From the NCBI RefSeq assembly GCF_018398335.1, contig NZ_JAHBRX010000002.1, forward strand, positions 1,488,001-1,552,000: DNA of 64,000 nt, given 5' to 3'. Below, piece by piece: positions 8,281 through 16,381 of the stretch. The notes under the pieces were generated by a model that saw only the letters and a program-made list of their open reading frames with translations, was not told where the DNA came from and did no database searches. The translations under genes were made by a program, and so were the position numbers. The DNA is from Chelatococcus sp. HY11. GTDB taxonomy: Bacteria > Pseudomonadota > Alphaproteobacteria > Rhizobiales > Beijerinckiaceae. How positions within the stretch are numbered: position 1 is the stretch's first letter; each line of letters begins with the position of its first letter.

Positions 8281-9581
8281 GCATCGCCATTGTAGGGGCC
8301 GGTTTCGCGGTCATGCTGCTGCTGATGTTCCTCAGCATTCCGGTGGCCGTCACCATCATCGCCGTAGGGGCCTATGGTGGTTACCTGATGTACGGCATGC
8401 CGCTCGTCGACATGATGGGCGGGGTGATCTGGTCCAGCGTCAACAGCCCCGCGATCCTAGCCATTCCCCTGTTCATGCTGCTCGGCGAACTCCTCCTGCG
8501 CGGGGGCATCGCCGACCGGATGTATGATGCCATGGCGGTGTGGCTGGCGCGTCTGCCGGGCGGGCTGCTGCACACGAACATTGCCACCTGCACGCTCTTC
8601 TCGGCGACATCCGGCTCGTCTGTGGCGACCGCCGCTACCGTCGGCACCATCGCCCTTCCGGCATTGCAGCAGTACAAATACCCGATGTCGCCTGCCCTCG
8701 GCTCGCTGGCGGCGGGCGGTACGCTCGGCATTCTCATTCCGCCCAGCGTGAATCTCCTGGTCTATGGCTCGCTGGCGAACACCTCTGTCGGCCAGCTCTT
8801 CGCGGGCGGCGTTATACCCGGCCTTCTGCTGGCGCTCAGCTTCTCGATCTACATCTTCATCTTCCACGGCAAGGCCGGCGCACAGGCAACCGAACTCATA
8901 GACATGCCATTGCGCCAGAAGCTGGCGCTCGGCAAATACCTCATTCCGCCGCTCGTGATCTTCGGCGTGGTGATGGGGTCGATCTATGGCGGCCTCGCCA
9001 CGCCGACGGAGTCGGCTGCCATCGGCGTCATGATGGCGCTGGGTTTCGTCGCGCTGAACGGCAGGTTGACCTGGGACCTGTTGATCAACTGCTCAATCCA
9101 GTCCGCCAAGACGAGCGGCATGGTGATCATCGTGCTGGTGTGCTCACTGCTGCTCAACGTGACGATCTCCATGACAGGCGCGGCGCAGGCGATGACGCAA
9201 TGGATCGCCGCATTTGACCTGACACAGTTCTCGCTGTTGCTGGTGCTGCTGGTGTTCTATGTGCTGCTGGGGACTTTCATGGATGCCATGTCCATGCTGG
9301 TGCTCACCGTGCCGATCGTCATTCCAGTCGTAGTGGCGGCTGGCATTGACCCCATCTGGTTCGGCATCTTCATCGTCATCATGTGCGAGATCGCGCTCAT
9401 CACGCCGCCCGTGGGCATGAATCTGTTCGTCGTGCACGGCGTGCGCACCGATGGCGGCAGCTATTCGGATGTGACGCGCGGCTCCTGGCCTTATGTCGCG
9501 GTGATGATGCTGTTCACCATTCTCCTCATCGCCTTCCCGCAGCTCGTCATGTGGTTGCCCGACATGCTGGCGGGGCGATGA
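8277..9581 (+). CDS. TRAP transporter large permease (DctM family)
   Basis: Large membrane subunit of TRAP system 2, 434 aa. Family motifs are FSATSGSSVATAATVGTIAL near 103-122, GTLGILIPPSVNLLVYGSLA near 143-162, and ITPPVGMNLFVVHG near 375-390. It overlaps dctQ by four bases and the following racemase-like gene by four bases, so all four genes form one tightly coupled unit. Confidence 0.94.
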   Translation: MSIAIVGAGFAVMLLLMFLSIPVAVTIIAVGAYGGYLMYGMPLVDMMGGVIWSSVNSPAILAIPLFMLLGELLLRGGIADRMYDAMAVWLARLPGGLLHTNIATCTLFSATSGSSVATAATVGTIALPALQQYKYPMSPALGSLAAGGTLGILIPPSVNLLVYGSLANTSVGQLFAGGVIPGLLLALSFSIYIFIFHGKAGAQATELIDMPLRQKLALGKYLIPPLVIFGVVMGSIYGGLATPTESAAIGVMMALGFVALNGRLTWDLLINCSIQSAKTSGMVIIVLVCSLLLNVTISMTGAAQAMTQWIAAFDLTQFSLLLVLLVFYVLLGTFMDAMSMLVLTVPIVIPVVVAAGIDPIWFGIFIVIMCEIALITPPVGMNLFVVHGVRTDGGSYSDVTRGSWPYVAVMMLFTILLIAFPQLVMWLPDMLAGR

Positions 9582-10303
9582 TGGGTGATATGGGGACAGT
9601 CGGGCAGGCGGCTCGCGCGACGAGCCTCCTGATCATCAACCCGAACACCAACGTGCGGGTGACGGACAACATACGCGCCGCGGTCCAACGGATCATCGGT
9701 CCGGCGACGCGCGCGCTCGTGCTCAATCCAAGTGCGGGTCCGTTCGCGATCGAAAACGAGCAGCACCGGGAGGCGGCCGAGCCGCATGTGGTGGACCTAG
9801 TGCGCGGCAGCCACGCGACGCGTCATGACGCCTACGTGTTGTCAGCTTTCGATGACATTGGTTTATCGCGAGCCCGGGCCTTGACGCGTGCCCCGGTGGT
9901 GGGAGCGGTTGAAGCTGGCATTGCGGCGGCGCGGACGATGGCGCGGCGCTTCGCGGTCGTGACCACGGTGGAAGCGGCCCTGCCGGGGATAAGGGAGCAA
10001 CTGCGCCGCCATGGCGCGGCCGACATGGCGAGCGTGAGGGCCGCCGGTATCGGGGTGACGGAAGCGGCCGACCGCGGATACGCCGCGCGCCAATGCCTGC
10101 TTCGATCGATCTACCTTGCCGTGCATGAGGATGGCGCGGAAGCCATCCTGCTCGGCTCCGGAGGGCTCACCGGATGGACGGACCTTCTTCAAGACGAGAC
10201 CGATGTACCCATCATCGACGGCGTACTCGCGGCGGTAAAAATGGCGGAGGCGTTCGCAAACCTTTGTCCGCTCGGACAGGAGGACGAGATTACCGCGACA
10301 TGA
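9578..10303 (+). CDS. Asp/Glu/hydantoin racemase-family protein lacking both catalytic cysteines
   Basis: Protein of 241 aa with the family start LLIINPNTN and the two pseudo-symmetric active-site strands. In active hydantoin/allantoin racemases these carry cysteines (CFDDPGL and LGCAGM types). Here they read LSAFDDIGL with Ala90 and LLGSGGLTGW with Ser194, so neither general acid/base cysteine is present. ATG 9578 overlaps the dctM stop (ATGATG); an ATG one codon later is equally possible. Co-transcription with a TRAP importer suggests a role linked to its substrate. It is either a non-racemase enzyme on this fold or a binding protein; function unknown. Confidence 0.85.
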   Translation: MMGDMGTVGQAARATSLLIINPNTNVRVTDNIRAAVQRIIGPATRALVLNPSAGPFAIENEQHREAAEPHVVDLVRGSHATRHDAYVLSAFDDIGLSRARALTRAPVVGAVEAGIAAARTMARRFAVVTTVEAALPGIREQLRRHGAADMASVRAAGIGVTEAADRGYAARQCLLRSIYLAVHEDGAEAILLGSGGLTGWTDLLQDETDVPIIDGVLAAVKMAEAFANLCPLGQEDEITAT

Positions 10304-10325
10304 GAATGCTCAAGGTCCTGTGATC

Positions 10326-11540
10326 CTAGGATATACAAAGTAGTCTTGCTGTTTGGTATGATTTCTCGAATGCGTACAATGGAAGAAACTCGAATCTCGA
10401 GTGGAAATTATGTGCACCGGTGAAAAAATTCGGCGTTGGGATACCCTTTGCCGAGAGCGCTGAGCCGTCTGTTCCGCCGCGCATCGGCACGATCTTTGGA
10501 GCTATATTCAGAGTTTCCAACGCAGCATAAATCAATTCGACCGGGCGCCCATCAGCTTTTATAGATTGCGCGATGTTGGAGTAAGTATCTGTTATGGCGC
10601 AACTTGCCTTTGCGGACGGATATTGCGCTGCCGTGAGGCTCACGGCCTCCTCGAGCTTTTGCTTGCGTTTCATCAACCCATCTTCGTCAAAATCCCGGAG
10701 CAGGACCGTAAGACGTGCCTCCTGATCGCTGGAAATCAGATTCTTGAACCAAAAAAAGCCTTGTCGGCCGTGCGTTCGCTCCGGCATATCATTCCGGTCG
10801 AAGCCCGCGATCAAATCGGTGGCCATCAGCAGAGGATTGACCAGAACGCCGTTCGCGGACATCGGGTGGGCGCTGACGCCCGTGAAGACGATTTCTGCCG
10901 AGGCCGCGTTGAAGGTCTCGAGAACGACCTCGCCCAACTCGCAGCAATCGATCGTATAGGCGAAGTCACAAGCGAAGCGCTCCAGATCAAGCGCCTTAGC
11001 GCCGCGCAGGCCGATCTCCTCGTCTGGCACGAAGGCGACATGAATGTCGCTGTGGTCGCGATCAGGCGGAAGCCGGGCCAGCAGCGTCATGATCACTGCG
11101 ATCGCGGCCTTGTTGTCAGCGCCGAGCACGCTCGTACCATCGCTGACGATGATGTCATGCCCGCTCCATTGCATGATCTCGGGGTGCTCAGCGGTGCGCA
11201 ACCAGATATCTTCACCCGCGTTCAGGCAGAGATCCACGCCCTGGAAGTGCAGGACCTGCGGCCGAATGGTCGGAGACAGCCCGACATCGACCGTGTCGAG
11301 ATGGGCGATGAACCCGATTTTCGGCGAACTCGGACGTCTCCCCCGCCTCACCGCCGTAACGGTCGCATGATCGTCGAGAACGATGTCGTCCAGTCCAAGC
11401 TCCTGCAGTTCGCTCGCCAGCAAAGCCGCGAGACGTTGCTGCCCTTGTGTGGAGGGCAGGCTGGTGGAACGGGCATCACTCTGGCTTTCGATCGCGAGGT
11501 AGCGAAAGAAGCGTTGTTTCAGTTCATCGCGGATATCCAT
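10326..11540 (-). CDS. pepT: Peptidase T (M20 tripeptide aminopeptidase)
   Basis: Cytoplasmic dinuclear-zinc aminopeptidase of 404 aa, close to the 408 aa of characterised PepT. The metal ligands are visible in order: His in GFIAHLDTVD, Asp in GADNKAA, Glu-Glu in VPDEEIGLRG, Asp in TIDCCELGEV and His in GAHNFHSRFE. The ATG at 11540 gives the family-like start MDIRDELKQRFFRYLAIESQ. It is the last gene of a leftward operon with a peptide-type ABC importer and a CapA-like protein, so it likely hydrolyses the imported peptides. Confidence 0.93.
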   Translation of the reverse strand: MDIRDELKQRFFRYLAIESQSDARSTSLPSTQGQQRLAALLASELQELGLDDIVLDDHATVTAVRRGRRPSSPKIGFIAHLDTVDVGLSPTIRPQVLHFQGVDLCLNAGEDIWLRTAEHPEIMQWSGHDIIVSDGTSVLGADNKAAIAVIMTLLARLPPDRDHSDIHVAFVPDEEIGLRGAKALDLERFACDFAYTIDCCELGEVVLETFNAASAEIVFTGVSAHPMSANGVLVNPLLMATDLIAGFDRNDMPERTHGRQGFFWFKNLISSDQEARLTVLLRDFDEDGLMKRKQKLEEAVSLTAAQYPSAKASCAITDTYSNIAQSIKADGRPVELIYAALETLNIAPKIVPMRGGTDGSALSAKGIPTPNFFTGAHNFHSRFEFLPLYAFEKSYQTARLLCIS

Positions 11541-11580
11541 CGGGCAACCCTGTTGCGTTACTGACGACGGTCGACTGATA

Positions 11581-12816
11581 TCATCCCAAATCGAACTGTC
11601 CGAGCCCATCGACAGTTTTGATGCGGGAGCCATATTCTGCGGATGAGCTTGCGACCCGGCTGAGAATGCGTTCCGCCGAAGCACCAGTTGCTGGATGCGG
11701 CACGAGCCGGTTCTCGATCTGGTCGTCTTGAAGCCCCTCTTCGCCGCCGACAATCAGCGGATGCAGCGTCAGCGACGTAAGCCGGTTGTCCGCGCCGAAC
11801 GTGCAGTTCGCAACGACACTCTCCCAGACCTCCCTATGCTTCCATAGCGAGACCTCCGATTTTGTGTGAAAGATGAAATTGCCGAGACTGTGGAAGATCG
11901 GGCGTCCGCGATAGACTTCGATCGGTAGAAGGACGGGAACGCCGTGGCTCACGAAAACCGCCGCGCCCGCGTCGATGAATTGCCGCGCGAATGCGCTCAT
12001 CCAGTCTGGAGATTGCAGCCAGTCGCTCGACCAGTGATGGTGATGCAGATAGGCGATGACCAGTTCTCCCGCGTCCGCCGCGGTTCGGATGGCTCTCAAA
12101 TTGGCCTCGAGATCATCCTTGTCGATCCTGACGGTTCGCTTGAAACGGTCTGAATTGCGGAAGATCGCCCGCCCGATCCCGAGTTCTTCCGGCTCGAGCG
12201 GTGGTTCGTCATCCGGCTGATTGTCCATCAGCAGGTTCAGGGCGGAATATCCCGCCTTGTCGAGGATCATCTGCAGCTGTTGGAAGGTCTCGCTTTCAAG
12301 CTCGAGAATGCGTGACATGCGGATGCGGTTGACGCCGGGTCTCTCACTTCGTTCACCGATAGCGTCAGCCGCATACATGAAATCGGGCCCTGGTCCGCCG
12401 TCCATCGCGACCATGGCGACAGGTTTACCTTCGAATGAGGCGCTTGTCGGGCCTCGCGCCTCGCTCTTGCTGCGTCCGATGCCGGCATGCAGGAACCCGC
12501 GCCGGCCAACTTCGTCCAATGTTGAGAGAATGCCAGGCGGTCCAAGGTCGAAGGAGTGGTTGTTGGATAATGAGAGCGCCTTGAAGCCAATCTCGTCCAG
12601 CGCGTCGAGAACTTCGGGCTTGCTGCTGCCGAAATAGAAACCTTTCATGAGCCAGCCGCCATGCGTGCCGTAAATGGTTCCCTCGAAATTCGTAAAGGCG
12701 AGATCCGCGCTACGCACAAGCGCCTTGATACGGTCGAATTCCGGGCTTTTTACGGCTCTCGTGTCATGCTTGATCAAGGACTGGCCTGTAACGGCCAAGG
12801 TAAAATGGTCGTTCAT
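11581..12816 (-). CDS. CapA-family metallophosphoesterase-like protein
   Basis: Protein of 411 aa of the CapA/poly-gamma-glutamate-synthesis (calcineurin-like) family. Visible motifs are NFEG near 45, SLSNNHSFDLGPPGILSTLD near 85-105, HHHHW near 255 and the C-terminal SHGVPVLLPIEVYRGRPIFH. No signal peptide or membrane anchor is seen at the chosen start (MNDHFTLAVTG), so it may be cytoplasmic. An in-frame TTG/ATG extension of 14 residues upstream is less likely. CapA homologues in peptide-import operons have no settled function; a phosphatase or hydrolase role on the imported compound is inference. Confidence 0.82.
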   Translation of the reverse strand: MNDHFTLAVTGQSLIKHDTRAVKSPEFDRIKALVRSADLAFTNFEGTIYGTHGGWLMKGFYFGSSKPEVLDALDEIGFKALSLSNNHSFDLGPPGILSTLDEVGRRGFLHAGIGRSKSEARGPTSASFEGKPVAMVAMDGGPGPDFMYAADAIGERSERPGVNRIRMSRILELESETFQQLQMILDKAGYSALNLLMDNQPDDEPPLEPEELGIGRAIFRNSDRFKRTVRIDKDDLEANLRAIRTAADAGELVIAYLHHHHWSSDWLQSPDWMSAFARQFIDAGAAVFVSHGVPVLLPIEVYRGRPIFHSLGNFIFHTKSEVSLWKHREVWESVVANCTFGADNRLTSLTLHPLIVGGEEGLQDDQIENRLVPHPATGASAERILSRVASSSAEYGSRIKTVDGLGQFDLG

Positions 12817-12858
12817 TCGACTACTTTCTTTATGATAGGTCGTTGATGGGAGGAGCAA

Positions 12859-14514
12859 CTACTGAGCGAAGATTTTCGGGCGCGCCTCGATCAGGTGCCG
12901 GGTGTAGGGGTTTTCGGATTGGCCGAAGATGAAATCGGATGAGCCGTAATCCTCGATCTTGCCATTCCGCATCACGCAGACCTCATCGCAAATGTCCTGG
13001 ACGACGGCGAGATCGTGGGAAATGAAGATCATCGAGAGGCGGTTCTCGGATACCGTCTCCTTCAGCAATGACAGGATTTCCGCCTGCACGGATACGTCGA
13101 GGGCGGAGGTTGGTTCGTCCGCGATCACGATCTTCGGCTGGGCAAGCAGCGCGCGGGCAATGCAGACGCGCTGCTTCTGGCCGCCGGATAGCTGATGGGG
13201 GTAGCGGTCGAGATGGATTGGCTGCAGGCCCAGCCTTTCGATCGTCTCGACGACGCGGGCACGGACCTGCGCGTGGCTGGTATCGTATCCCGCCTGCGCG
13301 GTCGCCCGCACGCATTCGGTCAACGCCTGGGCCACGGTGAGACGGGGGTTCAGCGCGGACGCAGGATCTTGAAAGATCATCTGGACGCGGCCGAGCAGGC
13401 TCCCGCCTCGGCCGCGATGGCTGATGTCGTACGCCTTTCCATCAAGCTGGATGCTGTCCGCCTCGCCGGTTTCAAGGCCAGCCAGTATGCGGCCGATCGT
13501 CGATTTGCCGCTGCCGCTTTCGCCCACGATGCCGAGGACACCAGCGCGGGACAACCGGAAGCCGATATCCCGCAGCGCAAAGCGCGGTCTCTCAGCACCG
13601 AAAACATCGAGGATGCTCCCGCCGCCGAAAGTCTTCGACAGGTTTTCGACGACAAGTATAGGCTCGCGGACGATCGCGTCTTTGGTCGCTGCAGCGACAG
13701 GTGTGGTGCGCAGCTTGGGCACCGCCGCCAGTAGCTTCCGCGTGTAGGGATCCCGCGGGCTCTTCAGCAGCGAAACAGTCGCGCCCTGCTCGATGACCTC
13801 GCCGTCCTTCATGACTACCACCCGGTCGGCGATCTCCGCGATGACGCCCATGTCGTGGGTTATGAGAAGGATGGAAAGACCGTTCTCCGCGACAAGCCCT
13901 TTCAGGACTTGCAGAATCTGCTTCTGAACAGTGGCATCAAGCGCCGATGTGGGCTCATCAGCCACGATGAGGGAGGGGGAGCCGGCCAGCGCCGTCGCGA
14001 TGACGATGCGCTGACGTTGTCCACCCGACAATTGGTGGGGATAGCTATGGTAGCGTCGTGAAGCGTCCGGGATGCCGACCCTTTCGAGAAGTTGGATAGC
14101 GCGCTTTCGCACCTCCGGACGGGAGAGTGAGGGCGAAAGCGCCGATATCGTTTCATCAAGTTGAGCCCCGACCGTCATGAGAGGGTCAAGGGAGGATGAA
14201 GGATCCTGGAAGATGCTGGCGATCGCCCGGCCTCTCAGCGCGCGTCTTTCCTTGCCATCAATGGCCTCTAGTGCGGCTCCGTGTAGCCGGATGGCGCCGT
14301 TGGTCTGCTCGATGCCTGGCGCCAGGAGGCCAATCACGGAATTTCCGATCGAGGATTTGCCGGCCCCAGATTCCCCGATGACGCCGAGCACCTCGCCGCG
14401 TTTCAGAGTGAAGCTCACGTCGCGGACAATCGGCGTGGAGCAAGATGTTCCCCGGTAGACAAGCGTTAGGTTGCTCACTTCGAGCAAAGGCGCCTTGTCG
14501 TTGTCCGCCGTCAT
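12859..14514 (-). CDS. Peptide-type ABC transporter, fused double ATP-binding protein
   Basis: Two complete ABC ATPase domains in one chain of 551 aa, as in GsiA-type proteins. Domain 1 (about 10-260) has Walker A GESGAGKSSIG and signature LSGGQRQRI; domain 2 (about 290-545) has Walker A GESGSGKSTIG and LSGGQKQRV; each is followed by a VADEPTSALD-type Walker B. Each half ends with an oligopeptide-transporter C-terminal extension (RDPYTRKLLAAVP, ENPYTRHLIEARP). The ATG at 14514 overlaps the stop of the upstream permease (ATGA). It powers the two permeases encoded just upstream and may also serve the ATPase-less peptide importer at 41-45 kb (inference). Confidence 0.94.
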   Translation of the reverse strand: MTADNDKAPLLEVSNLTLVYRGTSCSTPIVRDVSFTLKRGEVLGVIGESGAGKSSIGNSVIGLLAPGIEQTNGAIRLHGAALEAIDGKERRALRGRAIASIFQDPSSSLDPLMTVGAQLDETISALSPSLSRPEVRKRAIQLLERVGIPDASRRYHSYPHQLSGGQRQRIVIATALAGSPSLIVADEPTSALDATVQKQILQVLKGLVAENGLSILLITHDMGVIAEIADRVVVMKDGEVIEQGATVSLLKSPRDPYTRKLLAAVPKLRTTPVAAATKDAIVREPILVVENLSKTFGGGSILDVFGAERPRFALRDIGFRLSRAGVLGIVGESGSGKSTIGRILAGLETGEADSIQLDGKAYDISHRGRGGSLLGRVQMIFQDPASALNPRLTVAQALTECVRATAQAGYDTSHAQVRARVVETIERLGLQPIHLDRYPHQLSGGQKQRVCIARALLAQPKIVIADEPTSALDVSVQAEILSLLKETVSENRLSMIFISHDLAVVQDICDEVCVMRNGKIEDYGSSDFIFGQSENPYTRHLIEARPKIFAQ

Positions 14515-15386
14515 AGCGTTCTGCTCCGTGGGTCCCAAAGCCGGCGGATGTCTTCGCCGGAAAAATTGATGGCGGCGATCAGCGTGAACAGAGCAATTCC
14601 CGGAAACAGGCTGATCCAATACTGGCCGGTCAGCAGGTATTGGAAGCCATTCGCCACCGTGGAGCCGAGCGAAGGCTGATCCATCGGCACGCCGAGGCCG
14701 AGGAAGGACAATGTAGCCTCCAGTGCCACCGCGTGCCCGATCTCGATCGGCAGCAGGGTGATGGCCGGTGCGATGCTGTTCGGCAGGAGATGGCGCAGGA
14801 TGATCCGCCCACGCGACAACGGCATGGTGCGCGCGGCATCAATATAGGGTTTTCCCGCCTCGCTCAGCGCCACGCTGCGGACAACCCGCGCATAGGTTGC
14901 CCATTGCACGATGATCAGTGCCAGGATGATCCGGTCAACGCCCGGACCCAAGGTCACGATTGCTATCAGCGCTACAAGCATGGTCGGCAGGCTGAGCTGC
15001 AGATCGACGATCCGCATGATCACCGCGTCGACCCAGCCGCCGAAATAGGCGGCGGCAACGCCAAGCGTCAGGCCAAGGGCTGCCGCGATCGCGGCGCTGA
15101 TGACCGAGACCATGAGGCTGATGCGCAGCCCGAAGAGGATGCAACTCGCGATATCGCGCCCAAGACCGTCCGTGCCAAGCCAATAGCGATAGCCGTTACC
15201 ACTCATCGTGCCGGGTGGGGAGGAGGCTTCCCAGCCAAGGATCTGGAGGAGGTCATAAGGGTTCTGCGGCGCCAACAGCGGCGCTGCAAGCGCGGCCATC
15301 ACGAACAATGCGAGGATCGCATTGGGCACGGTCAATGCCCGCCGAAACCGGCGAGGCGCGTGTGTCATGGCGTTGATGATTTCCAT
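14511..15386 (-). CDS. Peptide-type ABC transporter permease (DppC-like)
   Basis: Inner-membrane permease of about 291 aa with six hydrophobic segments. Features typical of DppC/OppC are the N-terminal PLLAPQNPYD, the periplasmic GTDGLGRDIASCILFGLRIS and the cytoplasmic EAA loop (SEAGKPYIDAARTMPLSRGR). I take the ATG at 15386 because AGGAGAG lies 7 nt before it; an ATG at 15401 overlapping the upstream stop would add five residues. It pairs with the DppB-like gene directly upstream. Confidence 0.93.
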   Translation of the reverse strand: MEIINAMTHAPRRFRRALTVPNAILALFVMAALAAPLLAPQNPYDLLQILGWEASSPPGTMSGNGYRYWLGTDGLGRDIASCILFGLRISLMVSVISAAIAAALGLTLGVAAAYFGGWVDAVIMRIVDLQLSLPTMLVALIAIVTLGPGVDRIILALIIVQWATYARVVRSVALSEAGKPYIDAARTMPLSRGRIILRHLLPNSIAPAITLLPIEIGHAVALEATLSFLGLGVPMDQPSLGSTVANGFQYLLTGQYWISLFPGIALFTLIAAINFSGEDIRRLWDPRSRTL

Positions 15387-15400
15387 ATCCGCTCTCCTCA

Positions 15401-16378
15401 TCAGGCTGAGATGCGGACGCGCGGATCGAGCACCGCGTAAAGCAGGTCGACAGTCGCGTTGAGGACGACAAAGGTGAGCGCGACCAGGGTGAGCGTTGCC
15501 ACCACGACGGGCCGGTCGAGAAGCTGGATCGAATCGATCAGCAGCTTGCCAACTCCCGGCCAGGCGAAAATGCTTTCCACCACCACCGCAAAAGCCAGCA
15601 TTCCCCCGAACTGCAACCCGACGATGGTGATGATCGGCAGGCTGATGTTGGGTAGCGTGTGCCTGAACAAGATGCGCCTGTCAGAAATGCCCTTGGCGAG
15701 GCAGAAGCGCACGAAGTCCGCCCTCTGCACCTCGACCGTGCCGGCGCGCGCGAGCCGGGCGATCAGCGCGATGTTGGGAATGGCGAGGGCAAGGGCGGGC
15801 AGGACCAGATGTCTCAGTCCGTCGATGGTCAGGAAACTCCAGTCCCATCCGAGGATTTCGACGGTGCTGCCCCGGCCGCCCGAAGGAAACCAGCCGGTCG
15901 TGACCGCGCCAAGGAGAATGAGCATCATGCTGAGCCAGAACGAAGGAACACTCAAGGCATAGACGGTTGCCGCCACGATGATGCGGTCGATGCGGGTTCC
16001 CGGCCGGGTTCCCGCGAGCAATCCAAGCCCGGTGCCGGTCAACGTCGCGACAATCATCGCAAAGGCGGCGAGTTCGAAAGTGGCGGACAGCTTGCTGAGA
16101 ACGAGATCGAAGGCAGGCTGATGATAGATGTAGGAAATGCCGAAGCTGCCGGTGGCAAGGTTTTGGATGAAGACGAAATACTGGCGCCACAGTGGCTGGT
16201 CCAAACCCAGTAGTTCCGTCGCTCGCCTGATGTCCTCCGGTGTGGCCGTGTCGATATTGACAATGTTGTAGACCGGATTGCCGACACTGTGTATGCCGAC
16301 GAACCCCACCAGAGACATCACGGCAAGCAGAAGGAAGGCCTGGTAGAGCCTCCCCGCGATGACCTTGAACAACCCCAT
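15401..16378 (-). CDS. Peptide-type ABC transporter permease (DppB-like)
   Basis: Permease of 325 aa with six hydrophobic segments, starting MGLFKVIAGRLYQAFLLLAV. The EAA-type loop is ARAGTVEVQRADFVRFCLAK, and the C-terminal FAWPGVGKLLIDSIQLLDRP is a DppB/OppB hallmark. It begins three bases after the stop of the binding-protein gene and is translationally coupled to the next permease. Confidence 0.93.
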   Translation of the reverse strand: MGLFKVIAGRLYQAFLLLAVMSLVGFVGIHSVGNPVYNIVNIDTATPEDIRRATELLGLDQPLWRQYFVFIQNLATGSFGISYIYHQPAFDLVLSKLSATFELAAFAMIVATLTGTGLGLLAGTRPGTRIDRIIVAATVYALSVPSFWLSMMLILLGAVTTGWFPSGGRGSTVEILGWDWSFLTIDGLRHLVLPALALAIPNIALIARLARAGTVEVQRADFVRFCLAKGISDRRILFRHTLPNISLPIITIVGLQFGGMLAFAVVVESIFAWPGVGKLLIDSIQLLDRPVVVATLTLVALTFVVLNATVDLLYAVLDPRVRISA

Positions 16379-16381
16379 GAT

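Noticed and set aside
14640-15440. Open frame of 266 codons on the plus strand
   Set aside because: Antisense to the DppC-like permease and rich in Gln, Arg and His without motifs.
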